Shown one piece after another: positions 29,101-36,059 of a DNA stretch of 64,000 bases. Under the pieces are notes generated by a model. It was not told where the DNA came from, made no database searches, and saw only the letters and a program-made list of their open reading frames with translations. The stretch covers positions 1,066,001 to 1,130,000 of the forward strand of contig NZ_JAVIFV010000003.1 of assembly GCF_031157375.1 (NCBI RefSeq), in the 5' to 3' direction. The translations under genes were made by a program, and so were the position numbers. Position 1 is the first letter of the stretch. Each line of letters begins with the position of its first letter. The DNA is from Sphingosinicella sp. LHD-64 (GTDB lineage: Bacteria; Pseudomonadota; Alphaproteobacteria; Sphingomonadales; Sphingomonadaceae).

Positions 29101-29774
29101 CTGCCGCCATGGCTGATGGTCGGCGCGACGAGGGCGACATAGCTGCCATCGGCGGTGGCCCGAATTTGCGATCCCGCCTGGGTGACGATGTCGCCGCTGC
29201 CGTCATTGTCGACGAACTGGTAATTGTCAGGCGTGAAATCGACGAGGTTTCCATAACCGTCTTCGATCCCCTGGAGGCTGAGCGTCGTCAGGACCAGGCT
29301 GCCGACATCGAACAGGGCAGTCGGGCCGAGGATGATCCCGCCGCGGGATTGGAAGATCACCGTGCCGCCGGGCTGCCCGTCGATGCGGCTCTGGACGGTG
29401 CCATTGAACTGGACCGGGTCGCCATTGAAGGTGAAGATGCGGTTCAGGACGGCATAGTCGGTGATCCCCGAGCCATTCTGGAATGTGGCGCTGTTGCCTT
29501 CGGGCAGGAAGTTATTCTGAGCCTCGCTCCAGTCGATGATCGCAGTCGGCCGGTTGACGGTGATGGTCTCCAATCCTTCGGTCGATCGATCGAATGAAAC
29601 GGAGCCTGGGATCGCTTCCGACGGACTGCCCTGGAAGGCCTGCGCCGAAGCGCGGTCCGCTTGCAGGACGAGGGCAAGCGTCGTTCCGAGCGCGCAGCCA
29701 GCAAGCAGATGCCGACGCCATTCGCCGATCCGAAGCCGGCGAGAAGAGACGGAGTGCGAAGGAGGAGCCATCAT
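23193..29774 (-). CDS. Two-partner secretion exoprotein TpsA (filamentous haemagglutinin-like)
   Basis: A 2193-aa giant exoprotein. An extended signal peptide (RRHLLAGCALGTTLALVLQADRASA region) precedes the TPS/haemagglutination domain, about 45-170, with VLNRIFTF containing the family NRI motif and GGTVIFQSRGGIILGPTALFDVG-like blocks. Residues about 490-1470 consist of tandem glycine-rich coils, then beta-helical strands to about 1950. The C-terminus is acidic and proline-rich with four cysteines (NDCTIATGVC, EDCPPGEVC). The start ATG at 29774 overlaps the tpsB stop by one base (TGATG); an in-frame start at 29792 is less likely. Secreted by TpsB; function as adhesin or protease substrate is unknown. 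Confidence 0.9.
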   Translation of the reverse strand: MMAPPSHSVSSRRLRIGEWRRHLLAGCALGTTLALVLQADRASAQAFQGSPSEAIPGSVSFDRSTEGLETITVNRPTAIIDWSEAQNNFLPEGNSATFQNGSGITDYAVLNRIFTFNGDPVQFNGTVQSRIDGQPGGTVIFQSRGGIILGPTALFDVGSLVLTTLSLQGIEDGYGNLVDFTPDNYQFVDNDGSGDIVTQAGSQIRATADGSYVALVAPTISHGGSVYVNGSAAYIGARQVSFAINEGLFDIIVESGSFAEVPITHSGSTGGPASTGAADPHRIYMITQPSSSFGAVEMLLSGSVGFDDAVSATVENGQIILSAGFDIENGALSENAILAESNIRITGGDFSSDVVARATSDVIVESRDAALLFEGDLTIEAFREARLSALNDAVDVEGDLSLTAFGPLEFGYGSSFGIGVLGLDLTGGSASITAENGQSLTIAGDAALNSSAVGEFDNPDDLDAGDGIGGSVTVSANGVGSSILVDGNLDMRATGQGAETDYVPNTGGVGQGGTARIAASDGAGVRVVGGATVDVSGTGSRSNGDSGTQTGAEGRGGTIDIFASGGASSVSIEGANSFTARGTGGAIEDAVSVEASGGFGQGGLFFMNANNGTVTLGPSTSIDLSAQGAAGPFAGSGFGGSVFVNATANGTALLGATANILADGTGGLGISNGGDGDGGNVGITAQGASARAGGFTVTISADGTGGAGTRDGGAGDGGFVRLAAIAEDGAIEFGNVSATAIGTGGAGGGSGGEAGAGDGGTLFAGTELGYGSATSTATATFGSISFTADGLGGAGTGNGAIGTGGLARIEAQVGQVSFGGSNNLQARGVGGAAGALAGGVGEGGTVRIRAATGATMTAALGSSTLDASGTGGAGGTGLGTGGLGQGGTASIESTGGSMTLDGSFEVRADGIGGVASLADPPVGIGGSGLGGQIFVQAFPNGQVQVGGMTLSVSGQGGNGILGGNGTGGDIEMAALSNGTLRTGNVAAAADGSGGDSRDTQNGGTGTGGDVRLVADAVGGTLVLGNVTATARGAGGEGGVAGGLGDGGDLFAGIELGYGGGGSTVSATFGNLSLDASGTGGSGGTGAGGGGTGGLAFASAPIGSMTIGGGSALTANGTGGSGGTTGGDGTGGQANFRIEGDAIGTGTAGAMRVSAIGRGGNGVAGGNGRGGIARTGTDGGQLTLAGSVDLDASGFGGAGTTGAGGAGTGGLAELYAVNDAPLTFGSASLAADGTGGSGTTGGIGTGGQDPDPFAPPAGGAAVSVAGGSLTGGAIIQSARGIGGAGTAGNGGAGIAGSARLQSLNRPTGSLIDIASASLDVSAIGGQGTGGAGGDATGGTIAAFAQTLNGVIRVDSFSGSANATGGGGTSGGDARGGDAQVGTVSGNETEGAVVGAGEFGTIVVTASAAGGAGTTGAGGDGTGGDAILLGQGSTFTATSASLAADGVGGNSAGGAGGSGAGGGTIALLTPRFQTGEPVEATIGALALASTGTAGTGATAGGSRHGLATLTVEGSTAQFGSIDIIVGGDQPPLDSALAGPAAIRSISSQVTVTGDIRIASTSGVEIAADGGTLDLAGVASISTTQNALLDVTGTGVISGGTWNLEAGGDIAVLHTDSVAGSPTIDVASLTASAGGDVSTVPGTVIRASGAMLIEAAGTASLSGSLLGGAIEVRGGDIDIASADGTTIDLDAVNELTAGDLTATGGITFAAGGAASFDSVDAGGRFGGSAATLALPDVTASEIDVTATSGGASLGTLAGATSLAVGAFGDVTFASLTGGDIAVTSSEGGIAGTSASGAAILFDAAQTASFSGTIVGTEIRVTSNDIAIGDSARLGNADTELVRLQARQTGQQTVIGGSAQGPGYTLTNTEAGRIRTAALEIIAGQTGTAANRPADLVVRDLSVSATPTPAGSGVGNLSIALTAGEGGGSGIISVEGALAMSNAGANNGITLAAPGGRVQIVNPQGSIRVLGSGGLPAGNLEIEAANIWSASQSIIDQLAGNPSFAGRDDALMANNGTTQERGYIEGGEILLRVGSSLLVQNSGTADEFAGITVVQNTLTIEPTSSGQIDVFAFGRRINADGTFVVNSPYFREVEFGDRARYLAAASFNDCTIATGVCAGDVPPGLPVGSEVIEGPIEETEESTPPPNPDRQEFVDVSFATESLLEEPVTSGGDSGVWESPEDCPPGEVCEPGGGGNP
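25380..28290 (-). repeat. Tandem glycine-rich coil repeats in tpsA
   Basis: Some twenty units of about 35-50 residues share the pattern x-A-x-G-x-GG-x(6-14)-G-x-GG followed by a short beta strand. A longer period also shows: LFAGTELGYG (about 27480) recurs as LFAGIELGYG (about 26620), about 860 nt apart, with similar flanks, implying duplication of a block of nearly 290 residues. Confidence 0.75.
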
Positions 29775-31615
29775 CAGTAACTCCATGGCCACAGGCGCGT
29801 GGTGAAGGAGACGAGGAAGCGCGGATCGCCGCGCTCCGCCTGCAGGAAGGTGCGCTGGAGCGGGGCGGCGATGAAGGCTTCCAGGCGGAACTTGTCGCCA
29901 TAGGCGGCGCGCAGGCCGCCGCCGACCGAGCTCAGCTCCTGCCGGCCGGGGTTGCCGAGCACGTCTTCGTTCCAGACGCGGGAATGATCGAAGAACACGA
30001 ACGGCTCGACGGCGAGATCGTCGCGGGCACGCGGGATGATGCTGCCGATGCGCAGCTCGATCTGGACGCCGACGCCGCTGTCGCCGAGGATCGAGCCGGG
30101 ATCGTAGCCGCGGCCGATCGTGTAGTTGCCGCCGGAATATTCCTCGAAGCTGAGCAGCGGATCGCCGCTATATTGGCCGCGCAGCCCGACCGCGAAGGTC
30201 ACCCGCGGCACCGGCCGGTACTCGGCATAGACGCCGCCGCGCAGGACGGTGCCGGTGGGGTCACCTTCGAGCCGGCTCGGCGGCACGACGCCGGGCAGCA
30301 GGCAGTTGACGAGGCCTTGCCCGCACGGCTCGGTCGCGTCGAAGATGCTGAGACCCTGGCGGAATTCCGCATTGGCGCCGATCCGCCAATTGGGCTCGAT
30401 CAGGGTATAGCGCAGATCGCCCGGATCGAAGCCGACCCAATCGTAATCGAGACGCGCATAGGCGACGCGCAGCCGGTCGCGATTGAGATCGAGATCGTTG
30501 AACTCGACGTCCTGGTTGATGAAGTCGAAGCCGAGCGTGCCGCGCAAGGTCTGGTCCTGGCGCCGCACGAACGGATAGCTCGCCTCGAGCGTCGCGAGCA
30601 GGGTGCGCGAGCGGATGTCGATCGCCGGATCGCCGAGATCGGGATGGCCCCAGGCATAGGTGAACTGGCCGCCGATCGTCAGCCCTTCGCCGCCCAGCCG
30701 GAAGTCATGGGCGACCTGCAGCGTCTGCTGCTCGTCGAAATCGGCGGTGGTGAAGAAGGACAGGGTGGTGCGGTCGCCCATGCCGGTGAGGCCGAAGAGC
30801 TGGGCGCGGGCGAGCCCACCCCAGCGGCCGAGCTGGCGCGAGCCGTAATTCTGGATGGTGAGATCGGCCGAGGCGCGGGTACGCAGCACCGTCACTTCGC
30901 CGATCACCTCGCCGCGGGCGGTGCCGGCGGAGCGCAGGGCGAGGCGCACATTGTAGCCGGGCAGGTCGCTGGCGAGGAGAAGATAGCGCTCCGCCTCGTA
31001 GCGGTTGAACACCTCCTGCTCGGTCAGGCGGCCGAGATAGCCGGCGATGATCCGTTCGGCCCGGCCGGCATCGCCGCGCACGCGCAGGCCGACGAGGCGG
31101 GCCTGAAGCACGCGGAAACGGATCGTACCGTCGGCGATGCGCTGCTCGGGCACCTCGACCGCGGCGACATAGCCGGCCTGGCGCAGGAGCGCCGCGGCGC
31201 GATCACGGATTTCGCACACCACCGAGACCGGCTGCTCGCTGCCGAGATAGGGTTCATAGGCGGGGCGCAGCGCCTCGGGCGGCACCCCGCGCAGATCCTC
31301 GAACACCGCGCCGGTCGGCGTGAACCGGATGCTCGCATATTCCGGCCGATCGAGCGCGCAGGGTGCGCGGGGGATCTCGCCTTCCACGCTGAGACGGGCG
31401 CCCTCCGGCGCGGTTCGTGGCTCCACCGGCCGCTCGACTTCTTCACGCGTGGGAGGCGTGACAGTGGGAGGGGGCTGTTGGGCGTAAGCAGTTGTTGCGA
31501 ACATTGCCGCATAACCCGCGACAAGACCTGCGCGAATCAGGCGAGCCGAACGCCCCCCGCTTCGCGCGTCCGCGCTCGCCCCAACACTGCGGTCCATTGC
31601 CGCCGGCAAGACCAT
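29774..31615 (-). CDS. TpsB transporter, ShlB/FhaC/HecB family
   Basis: A 613-aa outer-membrane Omp85-type transporter that exports the TpsA encoded next to it. Signal peptide at about 25-45 (LIRAGLVAGYAAMFATTAYA), a proline-rich linker, two POTRA-like segments (GEIPRAPCALDRPEY region and PEQRIADGTIRFRVLQARL), and a 16-strand barrel from about 215 with GMGDRTTLSFF, the conserved lid-loop motif GRGYDPGSILGDSG and the C-terminal strand ending LWPWSY. The ATG at 31615 is chosen because it gives a usable signal peptide and has a G-run upstream; a GTG-type start at 31687 and an ATG at 31597 are alternatives. Confidence 0.9.
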   Translation of the reverse strand: MVLPAAMDRSVGASADARSGGRSARLIRAGLVAGYAAMFATTAYAQQPPPTVTPPTREEVERPVEPRTAPEGARLSVEGEIPRAPCALDRPEYASIRFTPTGAVFEDLRGVPPEALRPAYEPYLGSEQPVSVVCEIRDRAAALLRQAGYVAAVEVPEQRIADGTIRFRVLQARLVGLRVRGDAGRAERIIAGYLGRLTEQEVFNRYEAERYLLLASDLPGYNVRLALRSAGTARGEVIGEVTVLRTRASADLTIQNYGSRQLGRWGGLARAQLFGLTGMGDRTTLSFFTTADFDEQQTLQVAHDFRLGGEGLTIGGQFTYAWGHPDLGDPAIDIRSRTLLATLEASYPFVRRQDQTLRGTLGFDFINQDVEFNDLDLNRDRLRVAYARLDYDWVGFDPGDLRYTLIEPNWRIGANAEFRQGLSIFDATEPCGQGLVNCLLPGVVPPSRLEGDPTGTVLRGGVYAEYRPVPRVTFAVGLRGQYSGDPLLSFEEYSGGNYTIGRGYDPGSILGDSGVGVQIELRIGSIIPRARDDLAVEPFVFFDHSRVWNEDVLGNPGRQELSSVGGGLRAAYGDKFRLEAFIAAPLQRTFLQAERGDPRFLVSFTTRLWPWSY

Positions 31616-31719
31616 ACCCAAGCCCCCCTTGGTCGATCCGTTATGTCTGTAGGCGAGAAGGCATAGCAGATCGGGCGGGCGCGCCAAACCCGGAATCGAA
31701 ACAGTTGCGAATCAGTCGT

Positions 31720-32286
31720 TCAGCCGCCGCTCCCGAGCTGCGGATTGAGGCCCCGGACGTGGATCAGGAAGGAGCGGGGGCGCTTCATCAATCGGTCGGC
31801 ATAGTCGACGCGGAGCCCAACCGCCTCGGCGAGCGCGCCAACGAAATGCACGCAGTTGCGCCGGTTCATATTGTAGGAAGGCTGTCGCCGGTCGCGCCAT
31901 TCCTGCACCACTGCCATCACCCGCCGATATTGAGCGTCGCTCAGGGTGAGCGCGAACTGCCGGTCGCTGCGCGCGATCTGGTGCGGTCCTTCGACGATCA
32001 CCTCGCCGACGACCGAGCCGAACAGGATTGCGGGGGTGATCGTCTTGGCGGTGAAGCCGTAGCTCGCCTCCACGCGCTCGCCCGTCGCATCGACGGTGCC
32101 GCGCAGAACGATGAAGGCATGGGGAAAGTTGTTGCCGCCCAGCTCGCGCGAATAGAACGCGATCTCGACCGCGGCCTGGGCGGGCACGATAAAGCCCAGC
32201 AGCAGGAGCGCTGCCAGGCAGAGTCGAAGGATGGAAAGAAGGGTGTGCTGATGCCCGGCTGGACGCCTCAGCCGCAAAAAGGGCAC
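31720..32286 (-). CDS. Exported protein with HxxF...NCxHF motif (permuted NlpC/LRAT-like?)
   Basis: A 188-aa protein with a signal peptide or anchor (LLSILRLCLAALLLLGFIVPAQA). Two motifs stand out: NFPHAFIVLRG in the first third and RRNCVHFVGALAEAVGL near residue 150. The order His then NC-x-HF is that of circularly permuted NlpC/P60 and LRAT-like thiol enzymes, so a cell-wall or lipid thiol hydrolase/acyltransferase is conceivable; this is a motif-based guess. Start is GTG at 32286 (no internal Met in the signal region). Ten nt separate it from the small upstream gene. Confidence 0.7.
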   Translation of the reverse strand: MPFLRLRRPAGHQHTLLSILRLCLAALLLLGFIVPAQAAVEIAFYSRELGGNNFPHAFIVLRGTVDATGERVEASYGFTAKTITPAILFGSVVGEVIVEGPHQIARSDRQFALTLSDAQYRRVMAVVQEWRDRRQPSYNMNRRNCVHFVGALAEAVGLRVDYADRLMKRPRSFLIHVRGLNPQLGSGG

Positions 32287-32296
32287 CCTGTCCGAC

Positions 32297-32428
32297 CTAA
32301 CGCCGTTTGGAGCGTTGCGCGATCGCCTTCAGCTTACGCCGGCGCAGCGCACCGGCTGCCTCGAAGGCGCCAAAAACCAGAACAAGCCATGCGCACAGGA
32401 CGATCGCCCAAAACCATTCTTCGCTCAA
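32297..32428 (-). CDS. Small single-helix membrane protein (43 aa)
   Basis: A short open frame with likely TTG start at 32428 and TAG stop. It encodes SEEWFW, one hydrophobic helix (AIVLCAWLVLVFGAFEA) and a strongly basic tail (LRRRKLKAIAQRSKRR), so an inner-membrane protein with its C-terminus in the cytoplasm is expected. GGAG lies just upstream. It precedes the 188-aa gene by 10 nt and may be co-transcribed. No family recognised. Confidence 0.5.
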   Translation of the reverse strand: MSEEWFWAIVLCAWLVLVFGAFEAAGALRRRKLKAIAQRSKRR

Positions 32429-32605
32429 CGCTCCGTTCCCGCTCTTTTGATACGACGATCCTGAGCTCGATAATTGCCGATCCGGAGCTGATCAAGGGCC
32501 GTTGAGACCCAGATCGCGCAACCATCAACGGCGGCCGGCGTTGATCAGCGCTGTTCCGACGCCTATGGCGCTTGTCCATCTCGGATTCCAGCCCTTTCCA
32601 AAGAT

Positions 32606-33367
32606 ATGCCTGTCCAACGCCTGCTTAATTTCGTCGCCAACCGCCGAACGCGCGCCTATCGCGTGCCCGATGGCCGCCGCGTCTACGCGGTCGGCGACAT
32701 TCACGGTCGGCTGGATCTGCTCGATGAATTGCTCGCCAAGATCGAGGCGGACAACATGGCGCGCGATCCCCGCGACGTGTTGGTGGTCTTCCTCGGTGAC
32801 CTCGTCGACCGCGGCCCCGATTCGCGCGGCGTCGTCGATCGGCTGATCGACTATAAACGCGGCCCCATCGCCACCCGCTTCCTGATGGGCAACCATGAGG
32901 AAGTGTTCCTGCGTGCAATCGGTGGCGACCCCAAGTCGCTGAAGTTCCTGCTGCGGATCGGCGGGCGCGCAACGGTGATGAGCTACGGGGTCAGCGAACA
33001 GGAATATCGCGAGCTCGACTTCGAAGCGCTCGCCGCGGTGCTCCAAGCGCGCGTCCCCGCTGAGCATGTCACCTTCCTCTCGAGCTTCGAGGAATCGGTT
33101 GAGGCGGGCGACTATCTTTTCGTTCATGCGGGTGTGCGCCCGGGCGTCGATCTGGCCGAGCAACGACCGAGCGACCTACGCTGGATTCGCGACGACTTTC
33201 TCCAGCACCGAGACGATTTCGGCAAATTCGTTGTCCACGGCCACAGCATCACCCAGGAAATCGACGTCCGGGCGAATCGGGTCGGGATCGACACCGGCGC
33301 CTATGAGACCGGTCGGCTGAGCGCGATCGGGCTTGAAGGGGCCGAGCGCTGGTTCCTTTCGACGTAA
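32606..33367 (+). CDS. PPP-family metallophosphoesterase (serine/threonine phosphatase-like)
   Basis: A 253-aa cytoplasmic phosphatase with all PPP metal-binding motifs: GDIHG at 30-34, GDLVDRG at 64-70, GNHE at 95-98, then LFVHAGVRPG and VVHGHS later. These coordinate two metal ions and define protein phosphatases of the PrpA/bacteriophage lambda type, or diadenosine tetraphosphatases. The substrate cannot be decided. The 94-nt region before the next gene pair shows no terminator. Confidence 0.88.
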   Translation: MPVQRLLNFVANRRTRAYRVPDGRRVYAVGDIHGRLDLLDELLAKIEADNMARDPRDVLVVFLGDLVDRGPDSRGVVDRLIDYKRGPIATRFLMGNHEEVFLRAIGGDPKSLKFLLRIGGRATVMSYGVSEQEYRELDFEALAAVLQARVPAEHVTFLSSFEESVEAGDYLFVHAGVRPGVDLAEQRPSDLRWIRDDFLQHRDDFGKFVVHGHSITQEIDVRANRVGIDTGAYETGRLSAIGLEGAERWFLST

Positions 33368-33388
33368 GTCGGCGTGCGTCGGCCAAGA

Positions 33389-34411
33389 TCAGAATGGCGG
33401 ACCATCCTGTGACGGTATGGCCACAGGGAGAAAGCTTGGAACCGCCAGCCCGCCCCGCGCTCGGGCTTGCCGGACTCTTTCCGCCTCTTCCCGGAGTGCG
33501 GCTATCCGCGTCCGCCAGCTCCCATGGGTCGGGCTACCGAGGAAATTGAGCCCGCGGCGGCCGAAGCGTTCCCAGAAACGCACCGCGGCATCGACGTCAT
33601 AGCCGGCGCGGTCGAGCAGGTAGATGCTGAGGCGATCGGCCTCGATCTCCGTTTCGCGAATAAGCCGGGCATTGCGGCCGAAATTGCCGAAGAAGCCACG
33701 GGCGACACCCGTCGCATCAAGCCGGGCACGATGATGGAGGATGTTGTGCGCGAACTCGTGCGCGATAACGGCGGCCAGCTCCTGGTCATTGGTCGCATAG
33801 GCGCCGATGGCCGTGGTGAGCTGAACATAGCGTCCGTCGGCGAGGGCGTTCAGCCGCTCCGAAGGAACCACCTGGAAATGGGTGGCGCAGCCGCGTTCCC
33901 CCTGGATCGTGATCGTTACGGCTGAGCCGCTTCGGCGGATCTCGAGTGTTGCCGCCCCGTCGGCAAAAGCCTGATCGAGCATGTCGAGCGTCCGCTCCAT
34001 GCGATCGAATGAGGCGCGCGGCGGCAACGCGCCGGATGCGGTATCGAGACCATCGACCCGAAGAACGATGTCTTCGATTCTGAGGCCGGCGCGCTCTGCC
34101 GGACCGCCCGTGGCGAGCGCGAGAACGGCCGGACCGGCGTCGAGACCGAAATGCCGCGCCGCCGCTGCCCGATCGTCCGGACCATATTGGCCAAGATCAT
34201 GTAGAACGAAACCCGGACGCCACACCTGCTCTCGACAGAAGTCGAGATTCGCAACTGCAAGTCGATGTCCAATCGTCGCCACCTGCCCATCGAGCGACTG
34301 AAGAGCCGCGAATGGGCGTTCGGCCGTCGGCGCCCCTTGTGCCGCACCCGTCCAGCCCGACAGGCAAAGCAACGATACGACCGCGACTTTCGTCAGGATG
34401 GATTCAGTCAA
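33389..34411 (-). CDS. Exported M48-family metallopeptidase with PDZ domain
   Basis: A 340-aa protein with signal peptide (VAVVSLLCLSGWTGAAQG). A PDZ domain spans about 95-165 (GPAERAGLRIEDIVLRVDG) and is followed by an M48 peptidase domain: HEFAHN with His218, Glu219 and His222 as zinc ligands and base, and the third ligand in ETEIEADRLSIYLL. No transmembrane helices besides the signal, so periplasmic. The TTG at 34411 is preceded by GAGGA at 4 nt and is the likely start. Role in envelope protein quality control is inferred. Confidence 0.87.
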   Translation of the reverse strand: MTESILTKVAVVSLLCLSGWTGAAQGAPTAERPFAALQSLDGQVATIGHRLAVANLDFCREQVWRPGFVLHDLGQYGPDDRAAAARHFGLDAGPAVLALATGGPAERAGLRIEDIVLRVDGLDTASGALPPRASFDRMERTLDMLDQAFADGAATLEIRRSGSAVTITIQGERGCATHFQVVPSERLNALADGRYVQLTTAIGAYATNDQELAAVIAHEFAHNILHHRARLDATGVARGFFGNFGRNARLIRETEIEADRLSIYLLDRAGYDVDAAVRFWERFGRRGLNFLGSPTHGSWRTRIAALREEAERVRQARARGGLAVPSFLPVAIPSQDGPPF

Positions 34412-34646
34412 GCTGTCCTCGTAATATCGGGCATCAAGCTCCGACTTTCTAAATTAGCGCTGTCTTAACCACTTTCGTCGAGGGATCGCATCAGCGTTAT
34501 TGCCGGCCATTGCGGGCGATTCGCGCGGCTGGCTCGTGCAGTCGGGCAACACCGGGTGGGCAAAGGGAGACCTAAGCAGATTCAGGGTTGTCATATTAGG
34601 GGCAGTGTGGCAGTTCACCCTCTGCCAGCTCAACAGGGAGTTCGAA

Positions 34647-34895
34647 ATGAGTTTCAAGAAGGCATCTTTGGCGGCGATGCTTGCGGTCTCGATGGCCAGC
34701 ACGCCAGTCCTGGCGCAGACCTCTGCCTCCTCGCTCTCGGTCGCGGCTGCGCAGCCAGCTCCTGCTGGCGCGGACATGGATTCGGCGAATGCGGCGGCCG
34801 GCGGCTGGTTCATTCCGCTGCTCGCGGTGCTTGCGGTTGTCGCGGGCATCATCGTTATTGTGGACGATGGTGACGACGCGCCGACCAGCCCGTAG
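34647..34895 (+). CDS. Small exported protein with C-terminal hydrophobic segment (82 aa)
   Basis: The ATG at 34647 has AGGGAG at 6 nt. The product has a signal peptide (KASLAAMLAVSMASTPVLAQ), an alanine/serine-rich middle, and a second hydrophobic helix (WFIPLLAVLAVVAGIIVIV) followed by a short acidic end (DDGDDAPTSP). It is followed by a strong terminator, so it is a monocistronic unit. The upstream 235-nt gap (34412-34646) holds its promoter but no clear boxes were seen. Family not recognised with certainty. Confidence 0.75.
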   Translation: MSFKKASLAAMLAVSMASTPVLAQTSASSLSVAAAQPAPAGADMDSANAAAGGWFIPLLAVLAVVAGIIVIVDDGDDAPTSP

Positions 34896-34915
34896 GCGAT
34901 ACGCGAGAGTCAACG

Positions 34916-34946
34916 AAAATAGCGGCCTTAGGGCCGCTATTTTTTT
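34916..34946 (+). terminator. Strong intrinsic terminator
   Basis: A perfect 9-12 bp stem (AGCGGCC/GGCCGCT, extended by A-T pairs) with a 3-nt TTA loop is followed by a run of T residues. The flanking A run on the left would let it also work on the - strand. It closes the 82-aa small-protein gene and isolates it from the epimerase gene. Confidence 0.92.
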
Positions 34947-35033
34947 CACCTTCAATCATCTCGGTCACCATCGCCTCGATCTATGGCATATGCTCGGGTG
35001 TCCGGTACCGCCTTACACTGCGTGCGTGTCTCT

Positions 35034-35040
35034 AAGGAGG
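35034..35040 (+). promoter_or_regulatory. Consensus ribosome binding site AAGGAGG
   Basis: A full-consensus Shine-Dalgarno sequence 4 nt before the ATG at 35045, much stronger than those of neighbouring genes, fixing the start of the UDP-glucuronate epimerase. Confidence 0.85.
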
Positions 35041-35044
35041 GCCC

Positions 35045-36043
35045 ATGACCATTCTTGTGACCGGTGCAGCGGGCTTCATCGGCTTCCATGTCAGTCGAAG
35101 CCTGATGGCACGCGGTGACAGCGTCCTTGGTATCGATTCGATCAACGATTATTACGATCCCAATCTCAAACAGCGGCGCATCGCTGAGCTGAACCGGCTG
35201 AATTCCGGTAACTTTCTCTTTGAACGCGTGGATTTTTCGGACCACGTCGCCTTGGAGGCCGCACTCGCGCCGCATGATTTCGATCATATCATTCACTTGG
35301 GCGCACAGGCAGGGGTGCGTTATTCGATCGATAATCCGCGCGCATATATTCAATCCAATCTGGTCGGGCACCTCAATCTGCTCGAAGTCGCGCGCCATCG
35401 CAAAACCGCAAATTTCGTCTACGCCTCGTCGTCTTCGGTCTATGGAAACAACAAGACGCTGCCGTTTCGTGTCGATGACCGTGTTGATCAGCCAGTTTCT
35501 CTTTATGCGGCAACCAAGAAGTCCGACGAACTGATCAGTGAAACCTACGCCCACCTTTACCGGCTTCCGCAGACTGGCCTTCGCTTCTTCACGGTTTATG
35601 GCCCTTGGGGACGGCCCGACATGGCGATGTGGATCTTCACCCGGAAGATCCTCGCGAGCGAGCCGATCCAAGTGTTCAACTATGGCAATATGCGGCGTGA
35701 CTTCACATATATCGACGACATCGTGACGGGCATTCTGGCCTGCCTCGACACGCCTTCAAGGGACGACGGCAGCCTCAAGCCGGGCGGAAGCGTTTCGCCT
35801 CATCGCATCTATAATATCGGTAACAATCGCCCCGAAGACCTCATGCACATGATCGCGCTGCTGGAGGAGACCTGCGGTCGCAAGGCGATACTTGAGATGC
35901 TGCCCATGCAACCCGGCGACGTTCCAGAAACGTTCGCCGACATCGAGGCGCTCAGCAGGGATCTCGACTTCTCGCCTACCACGAGCATTGAGGAAGGCAT
36001 CCCACGTTTCGTGGAATGGTATCGGAGTTACACAGCGGGCTGA
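35045..36043 (+). CDS. UDP-glucuronate 4-epimerase (SDR family)
   Basis: A 332-aa extended short-chain dehydrogenase/reductase. NAD-binding GAAGFIG at 8-14, the SSSSVYGNN loop with the catalytic Ser, and the YxxxK pair Tyr154/Lys158 are present. The DSINDYYDPNLKQRR segment after the first fold and RFFTVYGPWGRPDMA are typical of UDP-glucuronate 4-epimerases (CapI/LpsL type), which make UDP-GalA. Base composition is lower in GC than the cys/tam regions. It opens the exopolysaccharide region and is convergent with the 4,6-dehydratase. Confidence 0.88.
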   Translation: MTILVTGAAGFIGFHVSRSLMARGDSVLGIDSINDYYDPNLKQRRIAELNRLNSGNFLFERVDFSDHVALEAALAPHDFDHIIHLGAQAGVRYSIDNPRAYIQSNLVGHLNLLEVARHRKTANFVYASSSSVYGNNKTLPFRVDDRVDQPVSLYAATKKSDELISETYAHLYRLPQTGLRFFTVYGPWGRPDMAMWIFTRKILASEPIQVFNYGNMRRDFTYIDDIVTGILACLDTPSRDDGSLKPGGSVSPHRIYNIGNNRPEDLMHMIALLEETCGRKAILEMLPMQPGDVPETFADIEALSRDLDFSPTTSIEEGIPRFVEWYRSYTAG

Positions 36044-36059
36044 GCGCGCCCGGCACCGG

